Source of the DNA: Sycon ciliatum
Lineage: Eukaryota; Porifera; Calcarea; Leucosolenida; Sycettidae
NCBI RefSeq assembly: GCF_964019385.1
Contig: NC_088651.1
Span: 6,280,196-6,344,195, forward strand
Direction: 5' to 3'
Length of the DNA: 64,000 nt
In this document: piece after piece, positions 33,207 to 46,147 of the stretch
Position numbering within the stretch: position 1 is the stretch's first letter
Layout: each line of letters opens with the position of its first letter
The notes under the pieces: generated by a model
What the model was told of the DNA's origin: nothing
Database searches by the model: none
What the model saw: the letters and a program-made list of their open reading frames with translations, nothing else
Translations under genes and position numbers: made by a program

Positions 33207-33620
33207 AACTGTTTGGTGAACCTGTTGTAGAGCACTTGGTGGGCGATCGGCCACCCAGCGAGGATAGTTGGACGTCCTTAAAATCAAGATTTGAACTCGC
33301 CATTCCGGCCTCTAAAGGGCCGGGGGTGGACGATCGCCAACCTTGCCAACCTCTCGTAGTCACTTGTTCTTGTCGAATCGTTATTTTCATAGCCTACTCG
33401 ACATTCGCCCTACAAATTACCATACATCACAACGCAACTACCTGTACATGACACACCATACCATACGGACACAACCACACCCCAACTGTACTGGGGGCCT
33501 ATCTCTTCGAATTGCATTATATGAGTTTCTTTTTCCTTTTTTCTTTACCCGTTACTGTCTAAAAAGCAGTCGAAACGGTTTTTATCCACCATTTGATGGT
33601 GAGCATTTCCCTTCTTCTTA

Positions 33621-34660
33621 CTAAACTGTGTATTAAACACACTACCAACAGTTGACAATCTGAGGAGGTGGGGTAACTCTGTGGTCGAACAACAATGCCC
33701 TCTATGCAACAGGCAAGCTACGCTCCGTCACATATTATCAGCATGTCCAACAGCCCTCCACCAGGGCAGATATACCTGGCGCCACGACAACGTACTGAAA
33801 TGCATAGTAAAACTAGTAAACGAAACCATCCAAACTTATCAAAAGGCCACGGCATCAGCAGAAACGCAGAGTAAACAGAAGAGAATTGATTACATAACTT
33901 TCTGCAAGGCAGGAGAGAATCTCCCCAAACAGCCCCCCTCCCAACGCAAACGGCTAAATGACCAATTCGTAACTAGCTCAGCAGACTGGCAGGTCCTGGT
34001 GGACATGAAGGATGAGAAACTTGTTTTCCCCCACTTCATAGCACCTACAACCTGTCGTCCAGACATAGTGCTCTTCTCCAAAGAATTGAGAAGAGTTCTG
34101 TGGCTGGAACTCACGGTATGTAGTGAAGATCGCTTTGCACAATCGCGCGAAATCAAAATCGAACGCTATCGTCACCTTCATAACGCGTGTGTAAGGAATG
34201 GCTGGGAGACGGAAAGTCACACAGCAGAGGTGGGAGCGAGAGGCGCCATATCCACCAGCTTGGATTCCTTCGCGAGATCCTTGCGCTGCACTAAGGAACA
34301 GCGCAGGCTCTTGCGGAGGAATTGTCGCCAAGCAGCGCTGAACTCAAGCTATGTCCTATGGCTAAGGCGAAGGGAGCGAACATGGCGCGACTGGCCGTTG
34401 TATTAAAACTGTTTGGTGAACCTGTTGTAGAGCACTTGGTGGGCGATCGGCCACCCAGCGAGGATAGTTGGACGTCCTTAAAATCAAGATTTGAACTCGC
34501 CATTCCGGCCTCTAAAGGGCCGGGGGTGGACGATCGCCAACCTTGCCAACCTCTCGTAGTCACTTGTTCTTGTCGAATCGTTATTTTCATAGCCTACTCG
34601 ACATTCGCCCTACAAATTACCATACATCACAACGCAACTACCTGTACATGACACACCATA
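33621..34660 (+). mobile_element. Retrotransposon 3: 1.04-kb near-identical partial copy of element 2
   Basis: Aligns base for base with 32421-33460 at an offset of exactly 1200, with only about three substitutions (33829, 33875, 33990). Truncated on both sides: the 5' join follows CTTCTTCTTA, and the 3' end stops 160 bp before the end of element 2, then runs into CTTTCTTCTTCTG. It may be a tandem duplication, a second insertion or an assembly artefact. Confidence 0.85.
33681..34406 (+). pseudogene. Endonuclease fragment, element 3
   Basis: The last 241 codons of the RT/endonuclease frame, from the finger (CPLCNRQATLRHIL) to TAA 34404-34406. The frame begins inside the protein from a GTG, so it is a fragment. 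It carries the CRPDIVLFS and LWLELTV nuclease motifs. Confidence 0.8.
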
Positions 34661-35359
34661 CTTTCTTCTTCTGCTGGTTAGCGTATTAGAGATAATACTA
34701 TTATTTTGTGTGATACCTCGTTCCGCTTCTCCGTTCCAGATTGCCATTGGATCGTGATGGGCTGGCGGTATTGTGAAATTATGTGAAAATTAAACCTTGA
34801 ACACAGCTGTTTTGGAGGGAATGACAATTAAGGCACATGTTTTTTGCAACAATAATGTCTGTGTTCATCCCAAGACATTAGTGTGAAGCACTTCCGTGAC
34901 TTTCCTCCGGCATGTTGTAAGCGCTCCTTTTCCCCAAGCAAACCCTACACTCATTTTAGAACCCCGAGTCAAGCGGTGGTTAAGTAAAGGATAGTTCACT
35001 TATCCACGTTACGGTAATACCATTGGTTATACAATTGTATTGAGAACCAAAACCAAGTTAGAGCGGTAGTAGTACTGGTGACAAATAATCATAATCAAAC
35101 CAACTATTTCCCGATCCATCCCGCAACCCACTGTATCGCGACATTGCCCAAACACCGATTTTGGAAACCCACGTTCATATGCCGTGTTCAATGTGACATT
35201 GTATACAGACAGCAGCAGCAGCAGTAGCAGCACAGGCTGAAATTTTAATGCGGCCGAAAATGTGTTTTAGCCCTGGGAGGCCGAAGTTTAAACGCGCCGA
35301 AAATTTGTGGACTCGCAATAATTCCACTTGTCAATTTCCAAAAATCCGAATAGAGAGAG

Positions 35360-35623
35360 ATGGCTCTTGAACTGTTCGTGATGGTGTTTGCAAGCATCGT
35401 GTGGTCTCGCCTGGTGAAGAGAACGACAGGGTTGAGTTATCGTAAGTTACTCAACGGTATCATAGCTGGGAGGAGTAAGAGAACTCTGTGCTTTGTGTGT
35501 GGTCCAAGTGATAATAAAATCACAAATATAGTCACACGTAAAGTAACAAGAATGTCCTCCGGGAATCATTACCCGACCGCGCCGCCAGATTATACCATAC
35601 TGGACACCTCATTATCCGCGTAG
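35360..35623 (+). CDS. Hypothetical small ORF, copy A
   Basis: 87 codons from ATG, with a hydrophobic start (MALELFVMVFASIVW) and a basic C-terminal half. The same start and most of the frame are in copy B (45495), but the two diverge after a frameshift near codon 67. Conservation may only reflect recent duplication. No family recognised. Confidence 0.2.
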   Translation: MALELFVMVFASIVWSRLVKRTTGLSYRKLLNGIIAGRSKRTLCFVCGPSDNKITNIVTRKVTRMSSGNHYPTAPPDYTILDTSLSA

Positions 35624-35675
35624 ATCCTCACGTACACACAGGTACACACATACATGTAGATGTACATAGATTAAT

Positions 35676-35783
<108 letters not shown>

Positions 35784-38700
35784 GGCATGCGAAAAATTAA
35801 AATTCCATGAAGTACATCCGTGATATGCCCCAGGCATATCGTAATCGTACAACTTATTACACAAATGTAACATTACAGTGATTAAGTCAAAATGGACTCA
35901 TGCGGAAGCACTCTTGACAAGTGTTGTGTTTGAACATTGTAAACTGATACGTCCTTGATCCATCTCGTGCCTTTGCCCAACTACTACGAGGACTGCAAGC
36001 TCCACGCTCCTTTACCCTTACCTGTACACCAAGTCCAAACCACCTTTTCTTTGAAGAGACTTATCGCTGCATGTACATGTACATGTAACGTTAACACTAT
36101 CAGGGTTGCGAAGCTGGCAGTCTGCGCATTATTGGCTACACGATACAAGGAAGACCCAATAATCTGGCAAGGGTCCAATGATTTTCACTACAATATCGAA
36201 GACGAAGACAAGGCAATTAATTATATAATTATGAATAATGGACTGACCAATTAAAATAACTAGTAATCGCTTGACGACAATGACAACCTAACAAATTGTC
36301 AGACGTATCAGCGCTGATGCGCTCAGAGCCAAGAGGTTGAGGAAAGGTACATGACATGTACATGTAAGTCATGCGCCAGAAGACAAACCTGAACGGGACG
36401 GCGCCGAATATTGCAGGGCGATACAGTACAGCGCAACGTCTTGTAAAGGTGGAACAGCTGACATAGTGTTCACGCGACTCGCCTTTTCTCTCTAAGATGG
36501 CTTATGGTTACCGAATGCTGAAGTCCGCTATTTACTCATGCAGCACATTATAATTTGTTGTGCATCTCAATACCTGCCGGTTACTGCTGCCTAAGCCGAC
36601 ATCCTGTGCATCAACAATTACCTACATGTAGTATTGAATTTGCTAAGCCACCAAACTAAACGTCCTGACAAAAAAAATAAAGAAGTAAAGTTAGCCGGAT
36701 TCGCGGCCGCATCACGTGACGTGTTCAGGAACGTCCTGACTAGCTACTAGTACCACAAAATGGTGCGTGATTGTACATGTATCTTCCTTTTATACACTGG
36801 CCACATATCGCCCGACACTGAAGTAACACGTTAGTTGGCATATGCGGACAATGCCGACAGAAAAATTGGCAGAATTCCGTAATTTTCTGGTAAGTTTCAT
36901 GCATGTTTGGTTTGTGGATAAAGAAATGGAGCAGAATTCGAGGAATTGCCCGCCATAAGGTTTGTATGGTTCTGCCAATTTCACTGCTGTTCGAGTAGAA
37001 TCGGCCACCTTTTCGAGCATTATCCGCTAATGCCTACACTGAAGTGAATCAAGGAGCGGTGGGGGTGGGGCCTCAGGCGGCCAGAGGTCTCGGCGTCATG
37101 TGGCGACATGTCGTGACGTTTACATGTACATGTATAATTTGTATTTATTTATTTTATTTTATTTCACCGTACAATGACAGAAGCCAATGAAAAGAAGGGG
37201 GCGTTAGCCACCTATATGGCAAGAGAAGTAAAAGAACGAATGAAAAACGGAAGGGCATAATTATCGGAAGAAAAGAACGCATCAGCTGGGTGACATTTAT
37301 GACTAGGTTGACAATTGACTAATGATATGATCAGTATACAATCACATGTACTTAGTGCAACCAGAAAAATCCGGAAACTATTATAATTATCCCACATGCC
37401 ATCGTATTGTTGAATTCGAAACAGGACGACTGACGACATATCCAGACATTACAACGGGAACAGGTAGGTTGGGGAACGACATTTATTATAGACGACGAGA
37501 CAAGAGACCAAGACGAACGAAACGACTACATTGAAGAGTGAGAAAAGAGAGAGAGTGTGAACTGCAAGATAAAGGGCCTGGGTAGCTATGGCAAATATGG
37601 GCGCGCAAGTAGCTACCCAGGCCAACGGAACAAAAGGAGACAAAAGGTGAGTACGTAAGTGCGTGCAGGCCAGCTAGAAAAGGTACGGGAGGTGGTACCT
37701 AACAGTATGTAGTTGGCAATCAAAGGGGAGGGCGTGAAAGCCAACCACGGCAACTTAACGTCTACATAATATGTGACCTCTGTTGTCTGTTCGAACATTT
37801 CAGATTGCGAACGCAAGCATTTTTTTAAATCATGAATATTACCCTTATGTAGGGTCTTTGGGATGGGTCAAAATCTGTTTTGTACAATGTACCACCACCT
37901 TATTTCCAGAATTCTCCCTTACAGTAAACTTGAGTAGGCTGAGAAAGATTGTTCAGGATAAGTACTACTTTTTACAGTGCTCTCAATGTCCAAAACATCA
38001 CTGGAAATACAAATTTACAGAGGCGCTCATTTTCCACCGCTAAAAATGCCGCGTGAAATCCAGGTAGCAGTGTGAGTCAGTGTTCTTTACGGATAGATAG
38101 AACAGAGGTTGCGACCCCTGGGTCATTCGCAAAGCTGTCAACTCCAAACCAGGTACATGTACATCATGTAGTCGCAAGCCAGCGCTAGGCACAACAGTAT
38201 GAATTAGTGGTAGGGACGTTGCGAGAACTATTTGCTAAGGGAGTTGGCTCTTCCACACACTACTCTAGATCCCCGGAACACTGAATCTCCGGCGGATTTG
38301 CTGAGCGGAAGATTCGATGGGCCTCTGATGTGCTCTGCAAGGCAGTCATGTGTTCGTCAAGTGTCAAGTCCTGTCGGTGGGAAAATCGCGACCAACGTGC
38401 TTACGTTCGTCCTTTTGTGTAAAAAAAAGAAGAAAAGATAAAAGCAAAATTCTCAAATTCGAGCAACACACAACAAAAACAGGAAAATACCGGGTTCATG
38501 AGCAGACAGTTCGCTAAGTGGTCAGAGAGAAAATAGTATCTGCGTGACAAATTACCAGAACGAGCGAAGACAGAAACAGTCCAACATCCTGCAGTTGGTG
38601 AGATGCTGAGATATGTGGCGCTGTAGAACTTCGCGCTTTCCTTCAAGGTGTCAAAGCCATCGCGCTCAACGGCTTAGCGCTGAAGCGGAATGGAATAGTT

Positions 38701-38904
38701 GAAAGCGAGATGATGCGTCGAGTCGTAGAAATGAACTCAACTGCTGATGCAATTTAGGGTAAAGATGCATTGTCTAATGATTTGTGACAAGCTGTTATGT
38801 GTTCCGCACGAGGACACTATGCATTTCCGATTGTCTTGATATCTGTTTTAGGCTAAAGAAGTTGCTGGGTCATTGGTTTTCATCACGAGCCGCACGAAAA
38901 TGGG

Positions 38905-38910
38905 TATAAA
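38905..38910 (+). promoter_or_regulatory. TATA box of lectin gene 1
   Basis: TATAAA in GGGTATAAAAGAGAGG, 206 bases before the ATG. The same box and flanks precede lectin gene 3. The leader may hold a short intron, since GTAGGA at about 39019 and TTTTCAG at 39064-39070 could act as splice sites. Confidence 0.6.
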
Positions 38911-39110
38911 AGAGAGGAGAAATCACCGAGAGTGGGATATGTACCTGCGTACTTATTGAGAAAGATAAGATACGACGACTTGTACTATCGGATCATTATC
39001 AATAAACGTTACTGGTAGGAATAGCTCTGAACTGAAAGTTTACTCAAAGGGAATATCTGGTCATTTTCAGTGCAGTGAATTATATTCTGCCGTCAGTCCA
39101 AGGAGTGAAG

Positions 39111-39779
39111 ATGAGTCGAATCTCTGTGGCCTTAATCCTGTGTGCACTGTCACTACTCGTGGCGTCCAGCCCGCATCATTCGTCGTCAAATCGCCATCAC
39201 AGTTCACATTCGTCGTCGAATCTCCGTCACGCGGAGCGTTTCCTCGACTCCTATGAAGACGGGTTAGACATGAATGGGGAAAATGAAGATGATGAGGATT
39301 CGTACGAGCCATCCTATGAACACAGCTCCAAGAATGAAAGTTCGATGGCAGCAGGAACTCGATCCGCGACTGACCCACCTACCTCTGCCGAGTGTTGTGG
39401 TGACTCAGAGCATGGTCTGGTCATATTCCGCTATACGACAACAAGTCTGAGCCACCATGATGCGAGGAAGAGCTGCCAGCGTAATGGTGGGGATCTTGCC
39501 GCCCCGCGGAACATGCAGGAATTTATTGTCCTGGAGAACTTGTTACGCGCATCAGTTGGGACACTTGGGTACTGGATTGGTTACAATGACATCAAGGAGG
39601 AAGGACGGTTTGTGGACAATGACGGAAACCTCGCCGTTATCAACAACTTTCTCCCTGACGAACCCAACAACGACCATGGTGGCGAAGACTGTGTGGATAT
39701 GCAAGCTACATCAGGTTTGTTCAACGACTTAAAGTGCTCGGATATACTTTGGTATGCGTGCGAGTTCAGAATCCCTTGA
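39111..39779 (+). CDS. Secreted C-type lectin 1 (mannose-type EPN motif)
   Basis: 222 residues, intronless. The start is the ATG before SRISVAL, chosen because gene 3 starts at the equivalent base; the frame runs 12 codons further up from a GTG. Residues 1-20 are a signal peptide (LILCALSLLVASS). Residues 21-42 are Ser/His-rich, 43-52 hold FLDSYEDGLD, and 53-75 are acidic. The C-type lectin domain spans about 95-222: CC at 95-96, SCQRNGGDLA (Cys122), WIGY (155-158), EPN (184-186, predicting mannose-type Ca2+-dependent binding), Cys194, FND before Cys209, and Cys217. Family role: extracellular carbohydrate recognition, often in immunity or adhesion; the specific ligand is inferred. One of four related genes here. 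Confidence 0.9.
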   Translation: MSRISVALILCALSLLVASSPHHSSSNRHHSSHSSSNLRHAERFLDSYEDGLDMNGENEDDEDSYEPSYEHSSKNESSMAAGTRSATDPPTSAECCGDSEHGLVIFRYTTTSLSHHDARKSCQRNGGDLAAPRNMQEFIVLENLLRASVGTLGYWIGYNDIKEEGRFVDNDGNLAVINNFLPDEPNNDHGGEDCVDMQATSGLFNDLKCSDILWYACEFRIP

Positions 39780-40559
39780 TGCACATTTGATCAGAAGAGG
39801 AGAGGGCGATAGCCTTTTCGTGGCGCATTGCAACGGAGCATGCCAAAATGTCTGACACGTACTCTTCAAAACGGTTTGTGTGTATTTGCACCTGCATATG
39901 CGGACAAGCGGATGCCCAGTCCATGTTCACCATCGATTTCTCCGTTCTCCTTTCGTTCTAAGCACAGCTGGACATGCACAATACGTAACTTGCCAAGATT
40001 GCAGCAATTCTCCTCTCCTTGTCTTTTTTTCTTATGCCATTGCTGACACATGACCCATCTCACCAGGGTGTGTCACTATCACCTGTTTCCGTTTCATTGC
40101 TTTGTGTTCCATTTCAATCCACCGCGCCTTTTTTCCAAGCTGCTTTGCATTCTTCATCCTTTTTTCTGCGTTGTGCCGCCCTACTGCCGCTCTGCCTAGC
40201 AGAACCTATTAGCTTCAGAAACCCAAACAGGCAAATGCCTAATAACAATGGACCCGCTGTGTAGGGTGGAGGAGGGGGGGGGGACATGGCTAATGGTAAA
40301 TAGTGGCGGCGAAATAGAGCAGTTCCAGCACAGCTATAGAAACATAGGCGTAAAGCTAAAAGCAGGCATGAATGTGTTGCAAAGCGCTTGAATTGAAGGC
40401 GGCCAGTTTGGTGACGCCTCGGATATCGGCATGGAGGGAACTGAGCCGGCATGTGTCACTAATTTGGTAGAATGTGCAGAAGCAGCTGCAGGGACGATAA
40501 GCAAGTTACTGTTGCCTCCTCGAGTTCTTCGTGACGGAAGAGGTCATTTATGACTACTG

Positions 40560-42790
40560 TATGTTGACAATTGACTAATGATATGATCATTATACTTTGT
40601 GCAACCAGGCTAGTACAACCACTTATAAATTTTTATCTCACATCCCATCATACATGTATGTGCATGTAGTTGGCAATCAAAGGGTAGGGCGTGAAAGCCA
40701 ACCACGGCAATTTAACGTCTACATAATATGTGACCTCTGTTGTCTGTTCGAACATTTCAAGTTGCGAACGCAAGCAATTTTTATCATGAATATCACCCTT
40801 ATGTAGGCTCTTTGGGATGGGTCCAAATCTGTTTTGTACAATGTACCACCACCGTATTTCGGGAATTCTCCCTTACAGTAAACTTGAGCAGGCTGAGAAA
40901 GATTGTTCAGGATAAGTACTACTTTTTACAGTGCTCTCCATGTCCAAAACATCACTGGACATACAAATTTACAGAGGCGCTCATTTTCGACCGCTAAAAA
41001 TGCGGCGTGGAATCCAGATAGCAGTGTGAGTCCTGAGTCATTCGCAAAGCTGTCAACTCCAAACCAGGTGTACATGTCCTAGTAGTCGCAAGCCAGCGCT
41101 AGGCACAACAGTATGAATTAGTGGTAGGGACGTCGCGATAATTTTGCTAAGAAAGTTGGCTCTTTCACACACTCCCCCTAGCTCCCCGAAACACTGCATA
41201 TCCGGCGGGGAGTGTTGTATGCTTGCGGATTTACCGAGTGGAAGATTGGATGGGCCTCTGGTGTGCTCTGCCAGGCAGTCATAAGTTCGTCAAGTGTCAA
41301 GTCCTGTCAGTGGGAAAATCGCGACCAACGTGCTTACGTTCGTCCTTTTGTGTCAAAAAAAGAAGAAAAGATAAAAGTAAAATTGCAAAATCGAGCGATA
41401 CACAACAAAAACAGGAAAATACCGGGTTCATGAGCAGACAGTTCGCTAAATGGTCAGAGAGAAAATAGTACCTACCGGTACGTTACAAATTGCCACAACG
41501 AGCGAAGACAGAAACAGTCCAACATCCTGCAGTTGGTGCGGTGCTGAGATATGTGGCGCTGTAGAACTCTGCGCTTTCTTTACAGGTGTCAAAGCCATCG
41601 CGCTCACCGGCTTAGCGCTGAAGCGGAATGGAATGATTGAGAACAAGTTGATGCGTCGATTCGTAGAAATGAACTCAATTTCTGATGCAAATTAGGGTAA
41701 AGATGCATTGGCTAATGATTTGTGACAAGCTGTTATGTGTTCCGCACGAGGACACTATGCATTTCCGATTGCCTTGATATCTGTTTTAGTCTAAAGAAGT
41801 TGCTGGGTCATTGTTTTCATCACGAGCGTCTGGTCATATTCCGCTATACGACAACAAGTCTGAGCTACCAAGATGCGAGGAAGAGCTGCCAGCGTAATGG
41901 TGGGGGATCTTGCCGCCTCGCGGAACATACAGGAATTTATTGTCCTGGAGAACTTGTTTTAAAAGCGCATCAACTGCAACAGATATGTACTGGGTTGGTT
42001 ACAATGACATCAAGGAAGAAGGACAGTTCGTGGACAATGACGGAAACTTCGCCGTTATCAACATCTTTCTCCCTGGCGAACCCAACAACTCAGATGGTGA
42101 CGAAGACTGTGTGGAACTGCACGTTTAACGGTTACATCAGGTTTGCTCAACGACGGAAAGTGCTCGAAATTTAATTATATTTTTGGTATGCGTGCGAGTT
42201 CAGAATCCCTTGATGCACATTTAATCAGAAGAGAAGAGGGCGATAGCCTTTCCGTGGCGCTTTGCAACGGAGCATGCCAAAATGTCTGAAACGTACTTTT
42301 CAAAAACAGTTTGTGTGTATTTGCACTTGCATCTGCAGACAAGCGGATGCCCAGTCCACGTTCACAAATCGATTTCTGCGTTCTCCTTTCGTCCTAAGCA
42401 CAGCTGTACATGCACAATACGTAACTTGCCAAGATTGCAGCAATTCCCCTCTCCTTGCTTTCAAAGTATTCAGTCTGGCTAGTTGACCCCTATCACTCAC
42501 TCAGCATTATTCTTTCTCAATATGTACAATCAGTCATGTACAGGGCGCGCCGCCCAGGGGTCGGATTTCAGTTGCCAGCACTATACATGTACATGTACAT
42601 GACTGTGCAGCTACATGTACAGTTCTGTGCAGCTCTGGCTAGAGAAATCCGACACCAGGAATCAAGACAAGTAGCGCCGCCCTCAAGTGCGCGGAGTGGT
42701 GTAAGTGGTGCTAAGGCCGCGTATCCCCCGCGACATTCATGGGTCCGAGTTCTGTGGCCAGAATTGTGTATGTTGAGGTTATGGACAGCC
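40560..42790 (+). repeat. Segmental duplication copy C (truncated)
   Basis: 40560-41823 matches 37310-38889 of copy A with gaps; 41824-42480 matches the lectin domain and 3' flank. 42450-42790 matches 49620-49880 of copy B but not copy A. It lacks everything corresponding to 38890-39415. Confidence 0.8.
41824..42213 (+). pseudogene. C-type lectin 2, pseudogene
   Basis: Homologous to the last 130 codons of lectin 1. Promoter, signal peptide and propeptide are gone: a deletion joins the upstream flank to the lectin domain at a shared GAGC. Inside, an extra G in the GGTGGGGG run shifts frame, the WIGY region is altered, and an extra block precedes the terminal CEF-like end. The EPN-encoding bases persist out of the original frame. 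It cannot make a lectin. Confidence 0.85.
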
Positions 42791-43582
42791 GGGCTCTCAG
42801 CAAGTCCTGGGAATTATAATAGAGTTGTCCATTGGAAGACGGCATACTTGAGGGTTCCACGAGGACAATAATCTACGCCAAACAAGGGACAAGAAGAGAA
42901 TAAAGATTAGGTTGAAACTCTCATGATCCCTCTAGTGCATTCAACTCGCTGTAACGAGCCAATCTTCATCCTCTCCCTGTTTTTAGTAGCTTTGGCTTTG
43001 TGCATCGAGCACGCTATTTTGCTCGGCCTGGAACCTTCTATTTCACAGAAAAGTACTTTGTTGTGTTGCTTCTTTACCAGCGTTACAGGCCCATGGTCGA
43101 CTGGATGCCACTTACAACTGACTGGATTATTGATTTAGAAGTTGAACTTGCTGCTGCTGCTTACCGAAGTACATGTTATGCTCCTGTTGTAGTTTTGATT
43201 TTGCCTTCTTTGCGTTGTGTTAGAATTTTGAGTTGAAGTTTTGTGCAGCACTTGGGAAAATAGTCTTGTTTTTAATTTGCCCGTAAAAGAGGCTGTACAA
43301 CTGCCTACAACTGCCTGCAGGAACAATACAGTGGTTTAATCATCGTTAGCCTCTAACCGGGATAGCGACCGAACGAACAAGATCATTGTCTTGTTTGTGA
43401 TAAAATGAAATCCCGGTTCACAAAGCAATCACTTTCCGAATTGTTCTTGACACCAACTTGAAACTTGTACTGGTGATACTTCAAGTCAAGTCAATTCTCC
43501 CCATGTAGTCAATATCCGGCTGCATTGTAGTGAGAAGTACTGTAAAAGACATAATTATTATACTATATAATTATAACGAAGT

Positions 43583-43895
43583 GAAAAGGACATATCGATA
43601 CGAGTTAAGAGTAACTCTCCATCAGTGTAATATGATACTCTATACAGTCAGAAAGTGCAATACTAGGCACAAAACTGACAGAGTACTGAAACATTCAACG
43701 TCCTGACACCTAGCTTCATCACATCTCCGTAGCGCTAACCGACAGCCTTCCAACTTGGAAGGTTCAAGGTTATGGAAAGACCAAAGAGGGGAAGGCAAGT
43801 CAGTTTTGTGCCTAGTATTGCACTTTCTGACTGTATATAGTATCATATTACAGTGATGGAGAGTTACTCTTAACTCGTATCGATATGTCCTTTTC
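43583..43895. mobile_element. Foldback element (CCTTCCAACTTGGAAGG family)
   Basis: Arms from 43583 (AAAAGGACATATCGATACG) and to 43895 are reverse complements; inside are CAAAACTGACAGAGTACTGA and the CCTTCCAACTTGGAAGG near-palindrome. It interrupts copy B relative to copy A. Confidence 0.7.
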
Positions 43896-45494
43896 TCTTC
43901 TACATTAAATTTTATTTATGGCTCAACATCCGAGTTTCAAATATAACGAAGTGCTAACTATAACGAGTCAACGAGGAGAAATCTGTCGTTATAATAGAAA
44001 TCGTTATACAGAAATCGATACACATACTGTACTATTGAGTGAGAACCGTTACCTTTGGTACACGTAAACTAGTCAATTTTGGGGAAATCGATATATATGC
44101 GCCTCGTTAGAATAATGGTTTTTACAGTAAACGATATAACAGTACACACAAAAACATCACACAAAACAAATACACACATAACGCGTGTGCACCCTGCCAT
44201 CTGAGGTGTTCCGGAAGTCACACAGATTTTGCCGCACTGTGCATTCTTTTTCTTCTTGTACAGGTTAGCATATTAGAGATAATAATGTATACCGGTATTG
44301 GGTGATACCTCGTTCGGCTTCTCCGTTCCTGATTGCCATTGTATCGTGATGGGCTGGCGGTATTTTGTAAGTATGTGAAAATTGAACCTTGAACACAGCT
44401 GTTTTGAAGGGAATGACAATTAAGGCCCATGTATTTTGCAACAATACTGTCTGTGTTCATCCCAAGACATTAGTGTGAAGCACTTCCGTAACTTGCCTCC
44501 AGCATGTTGTAAGCGCTCCTTTTTCCCCAAGCAAACCCTACACTCATTTTAAAACTTTCAACAAACCCCGAGACAAGCGGTGGTTAAGCGAAGGACAGTT
44601 CGCTTATCCACGTTACTATTGGTTAAACAATTGTATTATATATTATTCTGCTTGTTCGTGTTGACATCACCAAGCAAGCTTGGCTAGTCTTCGCATAAGC
44701 CAAATGAACAAAAGAAATGAGGAACGAGCGAGGCCAATGAGGTGAACACACGCGTGCAACTGCAGAATAGGCAAAAGAATAAGACAATCCTAAAAACACA
44801 CGAAATGTCAACTATTTACTTCAACAAATAAAACTGGAAACGGACAAATACATCAATCAAACAGCTGACAATACAGAGAGGCAAAGCGACATAACACGAG
44901 TACACAATTAACAGGACTAAGTCTTATAAACTACAGCCGAGAACCACGTAGTCGAAAACTACACAACATGAGTAAACAATTTTCACGTGTACAGACAATT
45001 TGCAAAAAAAGGTTAGAACGTTCAGGAAAAATACATTACTTTGCGTGACGCATTGGCAGGACGAACAAGGCAGACTCCAACATTCTGCAGCCGTTACGTT
45101 GCCGGTGTTGGGGTGGCAGTTCCGTTACTGAGGCCGTACACCATAGGTAGTACACGTCATACAATTGTATTGAGAACCAAAACCAAGTTAGAGCGGTAGT
45201 ACTGGTGACAAATGATCATAATCAAACCAACTATTTCCCGATCCATCCCGCAACCCACTGTATCGCGACATTGCCCAAACACCGCTTTTGGAAGCCCACG
45301 TTCATATGCCGTGTTCAATGTGACATTGTATACAGACAGCAGCAGCAGCAGTAGCAGCACAGGCTGAAATTTTAATGCGGCCGAAAATGTGTTTTAGTCC
45401 TGGGAGGCCGAAGTTTAAACGCGCCGAAAATTTGTAGACTTGCTCTAATTCCACTTGTATTGTCAATTTCCAAAAATCCGAATAGAGACAGAGA

Positions 45495-45814
45495 TGGCTC
45501 TTGAACTGTTCGTCATGGTGTTTGTAAGCATCGTGTGGTCTCGCCTGGTGAAGAGGACGACATGGTTGAGTTATTGTAAGTTACTCAATGGTATCATAGC
45601 TGGGAGGAGTAAGAGAACTCTGTGCCTTGTGTGTGGTCCAAGTGATAATAAAATCACAAATAAAGTCACACGTAAAGTAACAAGAATGTCCCTCCAGGAA
45701 TCATTACCCGACGGCGCGGCCAGATTATACCGTACCGGACACCTCATTATTAGCGTAGATCTTCAGGTACACACAGACCCACACACGCAACAAACGAAAT
45801 ATGTTTCCGTTTAA
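45495..45814 (+). CDS. Hypothetical small ORF, copy B
   Basis: Starts at ATG MALELFVMVFVSIVW, the paralogue of the frame at 35360. About 106 codons, with a different C-terminus after an indel. No recognisable family; weak evidence for coding. Confidence 0.2.
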
Positions 45815-46147
45815 TGCAATGATACATCCAGCTACATTGAAGATGTATGTGAAATGGTCCGGAAGTTACACGGAGTTTGCGGACACTGGGCATGCCAAAA
45901 TAATTTCATAAGAGGTGTGTGTCAACATTTTAAACCTACCCCTTCTTGATCCATTCCGCGCCTTTGCCAAACTACGTGGACTGCAAGCTCCGCGCTCCTC
46001 TACCCTTGCCTTTACACCATGTACACACCATCTTTTCTCAGAAGAGATTTTATCACCATCAGCCATAATTACAGTTACTAGTATAGTAGTAATGGCCCAA
46101 CGACAATGACACCCTAACAAATTGTCAGACGTATCAGCGCTGATGCG

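Larger units (their letters stand above)
30032..33620 (+). mobile_element. Non-LTR retrotransposon 2, near full length with internal deletion
   Basis: Starts after the CTT tract and carries a zinc finger, RT, RT-C/endonuclease and a 0.4-kb 3' UTR ending TTTCCCTTCTTCTT (33606-33619). It is clearly related to element 1 but diverged, so two subfamilies used the same tract. Confidence 0.85.

Noticed and set aside
39067..39378. Minus-strand frame opposite lectin 1 (and its counterpart at 48670-48987)
   Set aside because: A shadow of the lectin coding strand; found in both copies only because they are duplicates.
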